A DNA stretch of 64,000 nucleotides from an uncultured Bacillota bacterium (GTDB lineage Bacteria > Bacillota > Clostridia > Oscillospirales > Oscillospiraceae): contig CANSDP010000001.1 in NCBI GenBank assembly GCA_947645675.1, positions 248,001-312,000 on the forward strand. Reading direction: 5' to 3'. The first letter of the stretch is position 1. Each line of letters starts with the position of its first letter. The translations under genes were made by a program, and so were the position numbers. The notes below the pieces were generated by a model that made no database searches, had not been told where the DNA came from, and saw only the letters and a list, made by a program, of their open reading frames with translations. Shown in pieces: positions 49,456 through 57,347 of this stretch.

Positions 49456-50769
49456 TTACCTCTCGCACTTCCAGAAAAACGCGCTGTAGGGGGGCAGCTC
49501 GGAGCCGCCGCCGAAGTCGTGCTGTTCTCCAGAGATCAGGTCCCAGGCCAGGCCGCAGCCGGCGTCGAAGTGGGCGGTGTAGGGGGAGCCGTCGGCGTTG
49601 ATGGCCACCAGCACCCGCTCCCCGTCGCACTTGCGCTCGAAGATAATCTGCTTGTTGGTGAGCACCACGTTGCGGTAAGCCCCGTAGCACAGGGCCTTAC
49701 TTCCCTTCTTGGCCTCGGCCAGCTTGGAGATCCAGGTGGTGAGGTCGTTCCACTCCGGCTTCTCCAGGGCGGGGCGCAGCTCGGCGTCGCTGCCCTGGCC
49801 CTTGGACCCGCGCATGCCCCACTCGCTGCCGTAATAGACCGCGGGCACTCCAGGCATCCCGAAGGCCATGGCGTAGGCGGGGGCCAGGTGGTCTGGGTTG
49901 GTGAGCTTGGAGGCAATGCGGTCCACGTCGTGGTTGTCCAGGAAGGACAGCAGATGCTTGCCCTTATACAGGGTCCACTGCTCCGGGCCGAACTGCCGGG
50001 CCAGGGAGTGGCCGATCTCAAACATATTCATGGAGTTGAAAGCGGACCACAGCCCCTTGTAGCACTCATAGTTGGTGACCGAGTGGCACATATCGCCGGC
50101 CATCCAGCGGTTGTAATCCCCGTGAAGGGTCTCGCCCATGAGGACGAAGTCGGGCTTGAGGCCGTTGACAAAGCCTCTCAGCTGCTTCAGGTACTCCGGG
50201 GGCAAGCAGTAGGCCACGTCCAGCCGCAGGCCGTCGATGCCGAACTGGTCCACCCAGGAGCGGATGGCGTCGAACTGGTGCTGGACCACCGCCGGGTTGA
50301 ACAGATTCAGCTTCACCAGCTCGTTGTGGCCCTCCCAGCCCTCATACCAGAAGCCGTCGTTGTACTCGGTGTTGCCGTCGAAGCTGATGTGGAACCAGTC
50401 CTTGTAGGGGCTGTCCCACTTCTTCTCCCGCACGTCCTTGAAGGCCCAGAAGCCCCGGCCCACGTGGTTGAATACCCCATCCAGCATGACCCGGATACCG
50501 GCGTCGTGGAAGGCCTGGCAGACCTTGGCCAGGTCGCCGCCGGCGCCCAGGCGGGGGTCCGTGTGGAAGTAGTCCCGGGTGTCGTAGCCGTGGCGGTCGC
50601 TGTCGAATACCGGGTTGAGCAGGACGGTATTCGCCCCCGTTTTCTTGATATGGTCCACCCAGTCCAGCAGGCGCAGGATACGGGGTTCCGTGTTCCCGTC
50701 GTTGTCCGCCGGCGCGCCGCACAGGCCCAGGGGGTAGATTTGATAGATAACTGCCTCGTCAAACCACAT
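49456..50769 (-). CDS. GH13 alpha-amylase-family glycosidase
   Basis: A 437-residue cytosolic alpha-glucan hydrolase (no signal peptide). The four GH13 regions are present: VMLDGVFNHVG, GLRLDVA (nucleophile Asp), LMGETLHG (acid/base Glu), FLDNHDVDR (stabilising Asp). The compact length and WFDEAVIYQIYPLGLCG start resemble cyclomaltodextrinase/neopullulanase-like or intracellular amylases of Firmicutes. It probably acts with glgX (59725-61830) on stored or imported glucans; substrate unproven. Confidence 0.93.
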   Translation of the reverse strand: MWFDEAVIYQIYPLGLCGAPADNDGNTEPRILRLLDWVDHIKKTGANTVLLNPVFDSDRHGYDTRDYFHTDPRLGAGGDLAKVCQAFHDAGIRVMLDGVFNHVGRGFWAFKDVREKKWDSPYKDWFHISFDGNTEYNDGFWYEGWEGHNELVKLNLFNPAVVQHQFDAIRSWVDQFGIDGLRLDVAYCLPPEYLKQLRGFVNGLKPDFVLMGETLHGDYNRWMAGDMCHSVTNYECYKGLWSAFNSMNMFEIGHSLARQFGPEQWTLYKGKHLLSFLDNHDVDRIASKLTNPDHLAPAYAMAFGMPGVPAVYYGSEWGMRGSKGQGSDAELRPALEKPEWNDLTTWISKLAEAKKGSKALCYGAYRNVVLTNKQIIFERKCDGERVLVAINADGSPYTAHFDAGCGLAWDLISGEQHDFGGGSELPPYSAFFWKCER

Positions 50770-50856
50770 AATAACATCTCTCCTTCTGCCCTGAGGGGCA
50801 AACGTTTGTCCCGCCTATCATACTACATTTTGCCCGGGACCGCAAGGGAGAGATCG

Positions 50857-50970
50857 TCAGTTCTGGCTCTGAAACCGGTGCGGGCCCTGATTCAAGGCGG
50901 CGGAGAAGTACAGGCCCATGCTGTATTTTGTGTTCACTCCCCACAGGTAAAATCGGTTGAAGTCTTTCAT
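50857..50970 (-). pseudogene. 37-codon frame, probable remnant of a membrane-protein gene
   Basis: AAAGGAGC stands 6 bases before ATG 50970, so it is translatable (KDFNRFYLWGVNTKYSMGLY). The sequence looks like the N-terminus of a small membrane protein often found after LytTR regulators, but it stops after 37 residues before any membrane helix is complete. Most likely a truncated leftover. Confidence 0.5.
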
Positions 50971-50984
50971 GGCTTGCTCCTTTT

Positions 50985-51074
50985 TCAAAGTCCCAGCATC
51001 TCCTCATCCAAAACCGGACAGCGCAGGATTACCTCGTTTTCCGTTTCGCCGCTGTGCTCCACGGTGATCTTCAT
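50985..51074 (-). pseudogene. 29-codon frame, probable remnant of a LytTR-type regulator
   Basis: AAGGAGG stands 8 bases before ATG 51074. MKITVEHSGETENEVILRC and PVLDEEMLGL match the N-terminal segment of small LytTR DNA-binding proteins of Firmicutes, which normally continue for 110 more residues. Here a TGA follows at once. Together with 50857-50970 it looks like a regulator-membrane protein pair reduced to two start regions. Confidence 0.5.
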
Positions 51075-51247
51075 AGCTGTACCTCCTTGTCCCGGGACAA
51101 TCCGAGCATATCAGAGAGCGGGAGAAATAGCAAGGGCCGTACCCCCAGGACACTTTTTTGAGGCGGTGAGATGCAAAAAGCTTCCGGATGATGTATCTGA
51201 ATTTTGGAAAAGAGCAAGGCTCCCCCGGCAAAGAGGGAGCCTTTGCG

Positions 51248-52579
51248 TTAAAGATAACCGTACCGTTTCCGGTACATCCAGATGAGCAGGACGGCGATCA
51301 GAGCGCCGAGGGCGTCGGCGACCACCACGGCCAGCCAAATGCCGTCCAGCTTGAGGAAGAGGGGCAGGAGGATAACCATGCCGCCCCGGAAGAGGAACAG
51401 GCGCAGGAAGGAGATCAGGGCGGAGACGGCCCCGTTGCACAGGGCGGTGAAGAAGCCGGAGCCGTAGACCCCCATGCCGCAGAAGAGGTAGCTCAGGGCG
51501 AAAATGCGGAAGCCGCGGACGGTCATCTCCAGCAGCTCCGGGTTATAGCCCACAAAGGCCATCGCCAGCGGCCGGCCCAGCACCTGGGCCAGTACCACCA
51601 TGGACACCGAGGCGGCGCCAATAACGGTGACGCTCTTGCGGAAGAGGGAGCGCAGCTCCCCCTCGTTCCCCGCCCCGTAGTGGAAGCTGATGATGGGCCC
51701 GCTGCCCATGGAGAAGCCCAAAAAGACGGCGGCAAAGGCGAAGTCCACATACATCATCACCGAGTAGGCGGCCACGCCCAGCTCCCCCACCATGCGCATG
51801 AGCTGGAGGTTGTACAGAATGCCGATGAGGGAGGCGGACAGATTGCTCATCAGCTCGGAGGAGCCGTTGACGCAGGCATTTTTCAGCTCCCGCCAGTAGA
51901 GCCTGGTGGGGCACAGCCGCAGCGTCCCCACGGGCGGCTTGAGGAAGAAGAGCAGCGGCAGGACGCCCCCCACGCCGTAGCCCAGCACGGTGCCCCACGC
52001 TGCCCCGACGATGCCCAGGTTCAGCGGGCCCATCAGGAGGTAGTCCAAAATCACGTTGGTGACGCCGGAGGCCAGGGAGAAAAACAGGCCGCTCTTGGGC
52101 AGCTCCGCCGTGACAAAGAAGGTCTGAAAGGTGATCTGGAGCATAAAGACAAAGCTGCCTCCGAGGATCACCGAACCGTAGGCCAGACAGTCGTCCATGA
52201 GCAGGTCGCTGGCCCCCACCAGCCGGGCCAGAGGCTCCACAAAGAGAAGGGACAGCAGGGACAGCGAGACCCCCAGCCCCAGCACGCACAGGATTATCAT
52301 GGAAAAATACCGGTTGGCCAGCTCCTGCTTGCCCTCCCCCATAGTCCGGGCCACAATGGCGCTGCCCCCCGCGCCCAGCATAAAGCCCACCGCCCCGATA
52401 ATCATCGCCACCGGGAACATGATATTTACCGCCGACAGGGCGTTCTCCCCAATCAGGTTGGAGACAAACAGCCCATCCACCACGCTGTAGATGGAGGTGA
52501 AGATCATCATGGTGATGGAGGGCAGGGTGAAGCGAAGTAATTTACCGTAGGTAAAATGGTCAGATAATTTGATTGCCAT
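51248..52579 (-). CDS. MATE-family efflux transporter (with MarR regulator)
   Basis: A 443-residue 12-helix MATE protein: RFTLPSITMMIFTSIYSVVD, GLFVSNLIGENALSAVNI, GAGGSAIVARTMGEGKQELA, FSMGSGPIISFHYGAGNE. Most like the DinF/MepA branch. It begins 6 bases after the marR stop, so the two are one operon. Export of a drug or metabolite sensed by the MarR protein is likely (inference). Confidence 0.93.
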   Translation of the reverse strand: MAIKLSDHFTYGKLLRFTLPSITMMIFTSIYSVVDGLFVSNLIGENALSAVNIMFPVAMIIGAVGFMLGAGGSAIVARTMGEGKQELANRYFSMIILCVLGLGVSLSLLSLLFVEPLARLVGASDLLMDDCLAYGSVILGGSFVFMLQITFQTFFVTAELPKSGLFFSLASGVTNVILDYLLMGPLNLGIVGAAWGTVLGYGVGGVLPLLFFLKPPVGTLRLCPTRLYWRELKNACVNGSSELMSNLSASLIGILYNLQLMRMVGELGVAAYSVMMYVDFAFAAVFLGFSMGSGPIISFHYGAGNEGELRSLFRKSVTVIGAASVSMVVLAQVLGRPLAMAFVGYNPELLEMTVRGFRIFALSYLFCGMGVYGSGFFTALCNGAVSALISFLRLFLFRGGMVILLPLFLKLDGIWLAVVVADALGALIAVLLIWMYRKRYGYL

Positions 52580-52585
52580 GAAAGT

Positions 52586-53047
52586 TTATTCCTCCTGTGG
52601 TTGTTGAAAAATCTGCTCCGCCTCCCGAAGCCGCAGCTCCAGGTGGCGCCGGGTCAGGGTCAACAAGGCGGCCCGCTCTGTGGGGGACATGGCCTGAAAA
52701 GCCCGCTGCTCCATGTTCAGCACCGGCCGGGCGGTGCGCTCTGCCAAGGCCTGGCCCGCTTGGGTGAGTTCAAGGTACTTTTTTCGCCCTGGTCCGCCGG
52801 TCGGGCGAATATACCCCGCCTGCTCCAGGCTCTTGATCCCTGAGTTGATGGTCTGCTTGCTCAGATTCAAATAGCCGCTCATCTCCGCCTGAGTGAGAGA
52901 GCGGCGGGCCGCCTCCAGGGTATACACAATCCAAAAGGCGGAGTCAGACAGACCAAAATGTTTGGCCAGACGGTGATACAGCCCGTCGTCTTCCTTATAC
53001 AGCCGGCAGGACTCCAGATTAAACTGACAAAAGGTCATGTCTCCCAT
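52586..53047 (-). CDS. MarR-family regulator of the MATE pump
   Basis: A 153-residue winged-helix protein: LSDSAFWIVYTLEAAR, LTQAEMSGYLNLSKQTINSG (recognition), IKSLEQAGYIRPTGGPGRKKY (wing), plus N- and C-terminal dimer helices. ATG 53047 is favoured over an in-frame start at 53113 because GGGAGG lies 6 bases upstream and the longer form would overlap its own promoter. Two GTCCGAnnTCGGAC operators in the promoter indicate autorepression of the marR-MATE operon. Confidence 0.92.
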   Translation of the reverse strand: MGDMTFCQFNLESCRLYKEDDGLYHRLAKHFGLSDSAFWIVYTLEAARRSLTQAEMSGYLNLSKQTINSGIKSLEQAGYIRPTGGPGRKKYLELTQAGQALAERTARPVLNMEQRAFQAMSPTERAALLTLTRRHLELRLREAEQIFQQPQEE

Positions 53048-53067
53048 ATCGGGCCTCCCAAAAACAA

Positions 53068-53120
53068 AATGTCCGAAATCGGACTTCAACAAGTGTAGTC
53101 TGATTTCGGACATTTGTCAA
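53068..53120 (-). promoter_or_regulatory. marR-MATE promoter with two MarR operators
   Basis: Minus-strand TTGACA (53115-53120), 17-base spacer, TACACT (53092-53097). Two 14-base palindromes flank the -10: GTCCGAAATCGGAC (53071-53084, perfect) and GTCTGATTTCGGAC (53100-53113 region, one mismatch; it lies in the spacer). The pair also forms an 18-base inverted repeat (53068-53085 with 53097-53114). Confidence 0.8.
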
Positions 53121-53162
53121 GAGATTTTTTGAAAAAAGAAGGAGAGGGGCGTCCCTCTCCTT

Positions 53163-53297
53163 TTACGTTTCAGATTTTGTTGGCTTATACTGTTCCTCGC
53201 CGCTCTCGATATAGAGGATAAAGTCGTTGATTTTCTTCTCGTCCCATCCGGCGGACCGCAGTCCCATGATAAATCTGGAAGTTTCCTGCATGTTCAT
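53163..53297 (-). CDS. 44-residue conserved-looking small protein
   Basis: MNMQETSRFIMGLRSAGWDE, then KKINDFILYIESGEEQYKP. Two short helices with a Trp-Asp turn; acidic, cytosolic. AGAAGGGGG stands 8 bases before ATG 53297. A hairpin (AAGGAGAGGG / CCCTCTCCTT, about 53140-53162) with T runs follows the stop on the minus strand. Its placement between coaBC and marR in the same direction suggests a small independent gene. Function unknown. Confidence 0.75.
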   Translation of the reverse strand: MNMQETSRFIMGLRSAGWDEKKINDFILYIESGEEQYKPTKSET

Positions 53298-53327
53298 TGC
53301 GTGAACCCCCTTCTAAATCTTGATATT

Positions 53328-54524
53328 CTATTTTACCATAAGCCCCACCGCGATGTCAAGAATGCGCCCGGCGGCCTCCTCCTTGGACATGAGGGGCAGC
53401 TCCTCCATGCCCTCCCGGGTGATGACGGTCATTACGTTGGTGTCGGTGCCGAAGCCCGCCCCGGCTACCTTCAGGTTGTTGGCGCAGATCATGTCCAGGT
53501 TTTTCTTTTCCAGCTTGGCCCGGCTGTTCTCCACCATGTTTTGGGTCTCCATGGAGAAGCCGCACAGCACCTGACCCGCCCGGCGGTGCTCGCCCAGGTA
53601 TTTGAGGATGTCCCGGGTGCGGTTCAGGGGAATGGACAGGTCGCCGTCCTTCTTTTTCAGCTTGTCGCCGGCGTACTGGGCGGGGGTATAGTCGGCCACG
53701 GCGGCGGCCTTGAAGATGAAGTCGGCCCAGTTCTGGCGGGCGGACACGGCCTCAAACATGTCCTGAGCGGAGACGACCGGGACCACCTCTGCAAAGGGGG
53801 GCGGGGCGACGGCGGCGGGACCGGTGACCAGCACCACCTGGGCCCCCCGGAGCATGGCCATTCGGGCCAGGGCATAGCCCATTTTTCCGGTGGAATGGTT
53901 GGTGAGGTAGCGCACCGGGTCCAGGGCCTCCTGGGTGGGACCGGCGGTGACCAGGACCCGCTTCCCCGCCAGGTCGTGGGGCAGGGCGATTTTTTGGAGT
54001 ACGTACTGAAGGAGGAGCTCCGGCTCAGGCAGCTTGCCCGCCCCCACCGCTCCGCAGGCCAGCCGCCCGGAGGCGGGGGCGATCACCTCCCAGCCGTACC
54101 GGCGGAGCGTGTCCAGATTGTCCTGAGTGACGGGATTTTCAAACATTTTGGTGTTCATAGCCGGGGCAATCACCTTGGGACAGGTACAGGCCAGAACGGT
54201 GGTGGTGAGCATGTCGTCAGCCAGCCCGTGGGCCAGTTTTCCACACACGTTTGCCGTGGCGGGAGCGATGATCACCAGGTCTGTCCGGTCGGCCAGGGCG
54301 ATGTGCTCTACCTGATGGGCGAAATTCCGGTCAAAGGTGTCCACCATGCACCGGTTGCCCGTGAGCTGCTCAAAGGTGAGGGGGGCGATAAATTCGGTGG
54401 CGTGGGCGGTCATGATGACCTCCACGCGGGCGTGCTGTTTCACCAGCGCCGAGGCCAGCGCCGCCGCCTTATAGGCCGCGATCCCACCCGTGACCCCCAG
54501 GAGAACGGTTTTTTCCTTTAACAT
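53328..54524 (-). CDS. coaBC: Bifunctional phosphopantothenoylcysteine decarboxylase/synthetase
   Basis: A 398-residue Dfp enzyme of coenzyme A synthesis. N-terminal CoaC flavoprotein: VLLGVTGGIAAYKA, APATANVCGKLA, APAMNTKMFENP (PxMNxxM), and RLACGAVGAGKL with the catalytic Cys. C-terminal CoaB: VLVTAGPTQEALDPVRYLTN, STGKMGYALA, VKAAAVADY-like FKAAAVADYTP, KLKKKDGD. The start ATG 54524 has AGGAGGA 6 bases upstream. Divergent from coaX; the two share one pathway. Confidence 0.97.
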   Translation of the reverse strand: MLKEKTVLLGVTGGIAAYKAAALASALVKQHARVEVIMTAHATEFIAPLTFEQLTGNRCMVDTFDRNFAHQVEHIALADRTDLVIIAPATANVCGKLAHGLADDMLTTTVLACTCPKVIAPAMNTKMFENPVTQDNLDTLRRYGWEVIAPASGRLACGAVGAGKLPEPELLLQYVLQKIALPHDLAGKRVLVTAGPTQEALDPVRYLTNHSTGKMGYALARMAMLRGAQVVLVTGPAAVAPPPFAEVVPVVSAQDMFEAVSARQNWADFIFKAAAVADYTPAQYAGDKLKKKDGDLSIPLNRTRDILKYLGEHRRAGQVLCGFSMETQNMVENSRAKLEKKNLDMICANNLKVAGAGFGTDTNVMTVITREGMEELPLMSKEEAAGRILDIAVGLMVK

Positions 54525-54609
54525 GGCGGTTCCTCCTCTAAATAGACGCCCTCCCGGAGGGGGGGCTTTTTGTTCTACTAATGTTCCCGGCCAAGCTGTA
54601 AAGTTTATC

Positions 54610-54638
54610 TTGCATCTTCCGGCTCTGTCTTGTATAAT
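54610..54638 (+). promoter_or_regulatory. Promoter of coaX
   Basis: TTGCAT (54610-54615), 17-base spacer, TATAAT (54633-54638). Confidence 0.72.
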
Positions 54639-54680
54639 AGTCGGCTGAGGAACCCAAATTCTACCTGCGAGGTGAGCGGT

Positions 54681-55451
54681 ATGCTCCTGGCCATAGACAT
54701 CGGCAATACCAATATCGTGATCGGCGGAATCCAAGACGGCGTGATCGCCTTTGAGGCCCGCATTGCCACCGACCGAATTAAGACCTCCGACCAGTATGGG
54801 GCGGAGATCAAGAGTATGCTCGGCCTGTTCGACGTCCGGCCTGGGGACATTCAGGACTGCATCATCTCCTCGGTGGTGCCGCCGGTGTTCAACTCGGTGC
54901 GCACCGGGGTGATGAAGGTAATCGGCAAGGCCCCAATGGTGGTGGGGCCAGGGCTGAAAACCGGGCTGAATATCCAGATGGACACCCCCTCCCAGGTGGG
55001 AAGCGACCGGATCGTCATCGCCGTGGCGGCCCTGGCGGAGTATGCCCCGCCCCTCACCCTCCTGGATCTGGGCACCGCCACTACCATCGAGGTGGTGGGG
55101 ATAGGGGGCACCTATATGGGCGGGTGCATCATCCCCGGTGTCCGGGTGTCTCTGGAGGCCCTTACCAGCCGCACCGCCCAGCTGCCCGGCATCAGCCTGG
55201 ACTGCCCCCGGCGGGTGATCGGCAAGAACACGGTGGACTGCATGCGCAGCGGTATCATGTACGGCACCGCCGCCATGCTGGACGGCATGCTGGACCGGGT
55301 GGAGGAGGAGCTGGGCTGCTTCACCACCGTGGTCGCCACCGGGGGTATGGCCCAGTTTATTGTCCCCCTCTGCCGCCGGGAGATCAAGCTGGAGCGGGAC
55401 CTGCTCCTCAAGGGCTTGAACATCATCTACCAGAAGAATCGGAGGAGCTGA
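54681..55451 (+). CDS. coaX: Type III pantothenate kinase
   Basis: A 256-residue ASKHA-fold kinase doing the first step of CoA synthesis. Signatures: MLLAIDIGNTNIVIGGI, SSVVPPVFNSV, GSDRIVIAVAAL, LTLLDLGTATTIEVV, GGCIIPGVRVSLEALTSRTAQLP, VATGGMAQFI. It needs a monovalent cation and is not feedback inhibited by CoA. ATG 54681 follows GAGGTGA by 6 bases. Beside coaBC, it makes a small CoA locus. Confidence 0.97.
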   Translation: MLLAIDIGNTNIVIGGIQDGVIAFEARIATDRIKTSDQYGAEIKSMLGLFDVRPGDIQDCIISSVVPPVFNSVRTGVMKVIGKAPMVVGPGLKTGLNIQMDTPSQVGSDRIVIAVAALAEYAPPLTLLDLGTATTIEVVGIGGTYMGGCIIPGVRVSLEALTSRTAQLPGISLDCPRRVIGKNTVDCMRSGIMYGTAAMLDGMLDRVEEELGCFTTVVATGGMAQFIVPLCRREIKLERDLLLKGLNIIYQKNRRS

Positions 55452-55586
55452 ATCAACCGGAACGCCAATGGCAAGCGCCTGCAGCGCGGGGCGGGTCGTC
55501 CCGTCTACTGCGCCGCTTATTTATGCACCCAGACCATATTGACCAATTCGACCACGGTTACAATGCGAGAAAAGCATCTGCCATTC

Positions 55587-55616
55587 AGAGCTCCAATGCA
55601 TAGCATTTGGGGCTCT
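55587..55616 (+). terminator. Hairpin downstream of coaX
   Basis: AGAGCTCCAATGC (55587-55599) pairs with GCATTTGGGGCTCT (55603-55616) with one bulge; only TTC follows. A weak terminator. The 140 bases from coaX to here hold no gene. Confidence 0.55.
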
Positions 55617-55730
55617 TTCGTTACAAAAAGGCTCTAATTCCTCTGCATGAGCTGCCAGAAATCAACGGATTTTGCCGGAATTAAGCAGAGTGAAGTTTTA
55701 TGGCGAAAGAAGTCAGAGTCTTTGCCGAAT

Positions 55731-57317
55731 TTATAAATTGGAAAATACATCCATTTGCTTTTGCAGCTCCCCCACGATCTCCTGGTTGGTGTCCATACCC
55801 GCGGTGACACCCGCCATATCCTCCACCAGGACGCGGGTGCTGTCGGCAACGCCGGTGACATCGGAGACCGCGCCGTTGATCGCGCCGGAAATGCTGGAGA
55901 TGGAACCGGCAATATCATCCATCGCGGCCTTCAGGCGGGAGGTTTTGTCGTTGAATGCCTCCATTGCGCGGCCTACGTAGTCAGAATCCTCCCGGTACTG
56001 CTGTCCGGCCTGTACAGACCGCTCCAGCTGGGCCATAATCGCCTGGCTCAGGTAGCCGGCCAGCTCCCGGGCGCTCTCCGAAAGGTAATCCACCGCTCCG
56101 GTGACCACCCCGCTGACCGTCTGAATGCTGTTGGCCGTCTCGGCGCAGGAGTCGGCCAGCTGACGAATCTCCTGGGCGACGATGGAAAATCCGGCTCCCG
56201 CAGCTCCCGCCCGGGCGGCCTCAATGGAGGCGTTGATGGCAATCAGGTTGGTGGAGGCGGAGATATCCAGGATTGCCTTGGTCAGGGCGCTGATCTGGTT
56301 CACATTCTGGCTCTTTTCAATGGCCTGGTCCAGAAGGGCCATGATTTCCGCCGTTTTTTCCCGGACCTCCTCCGTCTCTTTCCGGGCGGAGCGTTCCATC
56401 TCCTCGGCCCGTCCCCGCATTTCTGAGGAATAGGCCGTAATAGCGGAGCACTCCTCCGCCATATTTCGGGTGTCGCCCTGGGTGCCGGACGCGCTGTGGC
56501 GGATGGCTGAGGTGCTGGCGGCGATTTCCTCCAGGGCGGCGGAGAGCTGCTCCGCCAGACCGGACAGGTCCCGGACACTGCCGCTTGAGGTCTGCGTCCG
56601 CTGGCGCACGTCGCTGACCACGCCGCTGATGCGTTCCGAGCTGTCCTGAAGGGTGTCCATCGCGTCATGAATGGGGGAAATTACATACCTCCGGATGATC
56701 CGGAAGGCCGCCGCCACCAGAAGGATACCGGCAATCAGCGTAGCGGCGCTGATGACCAGCGCGGTTATGTACACAAAGGACAGGTGATTCCGCGCGGCCT
56801 CCGCCCGGCCGCTGACAGCGGTGTAGAGGGCGGTGACATCCTGATCGGCGGCCTTGCTCCAGCGGGCCACGTCCCCGTTGGCCGTGGCGTAGGCCTCCTG
56901 CGTCTTACTGTCGGCACTGGCGCATACCAGGTAGACCAGGGCGTGCTTAAAGGCGTCGTAGTCCTGGGCCAGGGACTGATAGAGCGCGGCGTCCTCCTCC
57001 GCGACAAAGCTCTCATAGCTGGCCAGCATTTCGTCCAGGGCGGCCTCCTCTGCCTTGATCTCCTGGACAAGCTGGATCATGGTGGCGTGATCCGCCGCCA
57101 CAATGTGGGACAGCGCCAGAAGATGGATGTCCATCATAGAGCGCCTGATCTCCTCCAGCCTTCCCTCGCTGACCATATACTTGTCCACAATGGTTTTCGC
57201 GTTGGAATGGACGTTATTGATGCCGAACACCGCCAAAATATTGGACAAAAACGCCACCAGCCCAAGCAGAACAATGGGCAGAATTAAGCGCTGCTGTAAT
57301 GTCAATTTGCCTCTCAT
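55731..57317 (-). CDS. Methyl-accepting chemotaxis protein
   Basis: A 528-residue transmembrane chemoreceptor: helix 1 (about residues 10-35), a four-helix-bundle type extracellular domain (about 36-180), helix 2 (about 183-208), then a cytoplasmic coiled coil. The hairpin tip is normal for binding CheA/CheW: ISASTNLIAINASIEAARAG, followed by FSIVAQEIRQLADSCAETA. There is no separate HAMP of usual length. The ATG at 57317 has GGGAGG 7 bases upstream. It lies 30 bases downstream of a binding-protein gene, suggesting the two sense a ligand together. Confidence 0.92.
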   Translation of the reverse strand: MRGKLTLQQRLILPIVLLGLVAFLSNILAVFGINNVHSNAKTIVDKYMVSEGRLEEIRRSMMDIHLLALSHIVAADHATMIQLVQEIKAEEAALDEMLASYESFVAEEDAALYQSLAQDYDAFKHALVYLVCASADSKTQEAYATANGDVARWSKAADQDVTALYTAVSGRAEAARNHLSFVYITALVISAATLIAGILLVAAAFRIIRRYVISPIHDAMDTLQDSSERISGVVSDVRQRTQTSSGSVRDLSGLAEQLSAALEEIAASTSAIRHSASGTQGDTRNMAEECSAITAYSSEMRGRAEEMERSARKETEEVREKTAEIMALLDQAIEKSQNVNQISALTKAILDISASTNLIAINASIEAARAGAAGAGFSIVAQEIRQLADSCAETANSIQTVSGVVTGAVDYLSESARELAGYLSQAIMAQLERSVQAGQQYREDSDYVGRAMEAFNDKTSRLKAAMDDIAGSISSISGAINGAVSDVTGVADSTRVLVEDMAGVTAGMDTNQEIVGELQKQMDVFSNL

Positions 57318-57347
57318 GCGATTTCCTCCCAAGTATCGTATCTGTGC

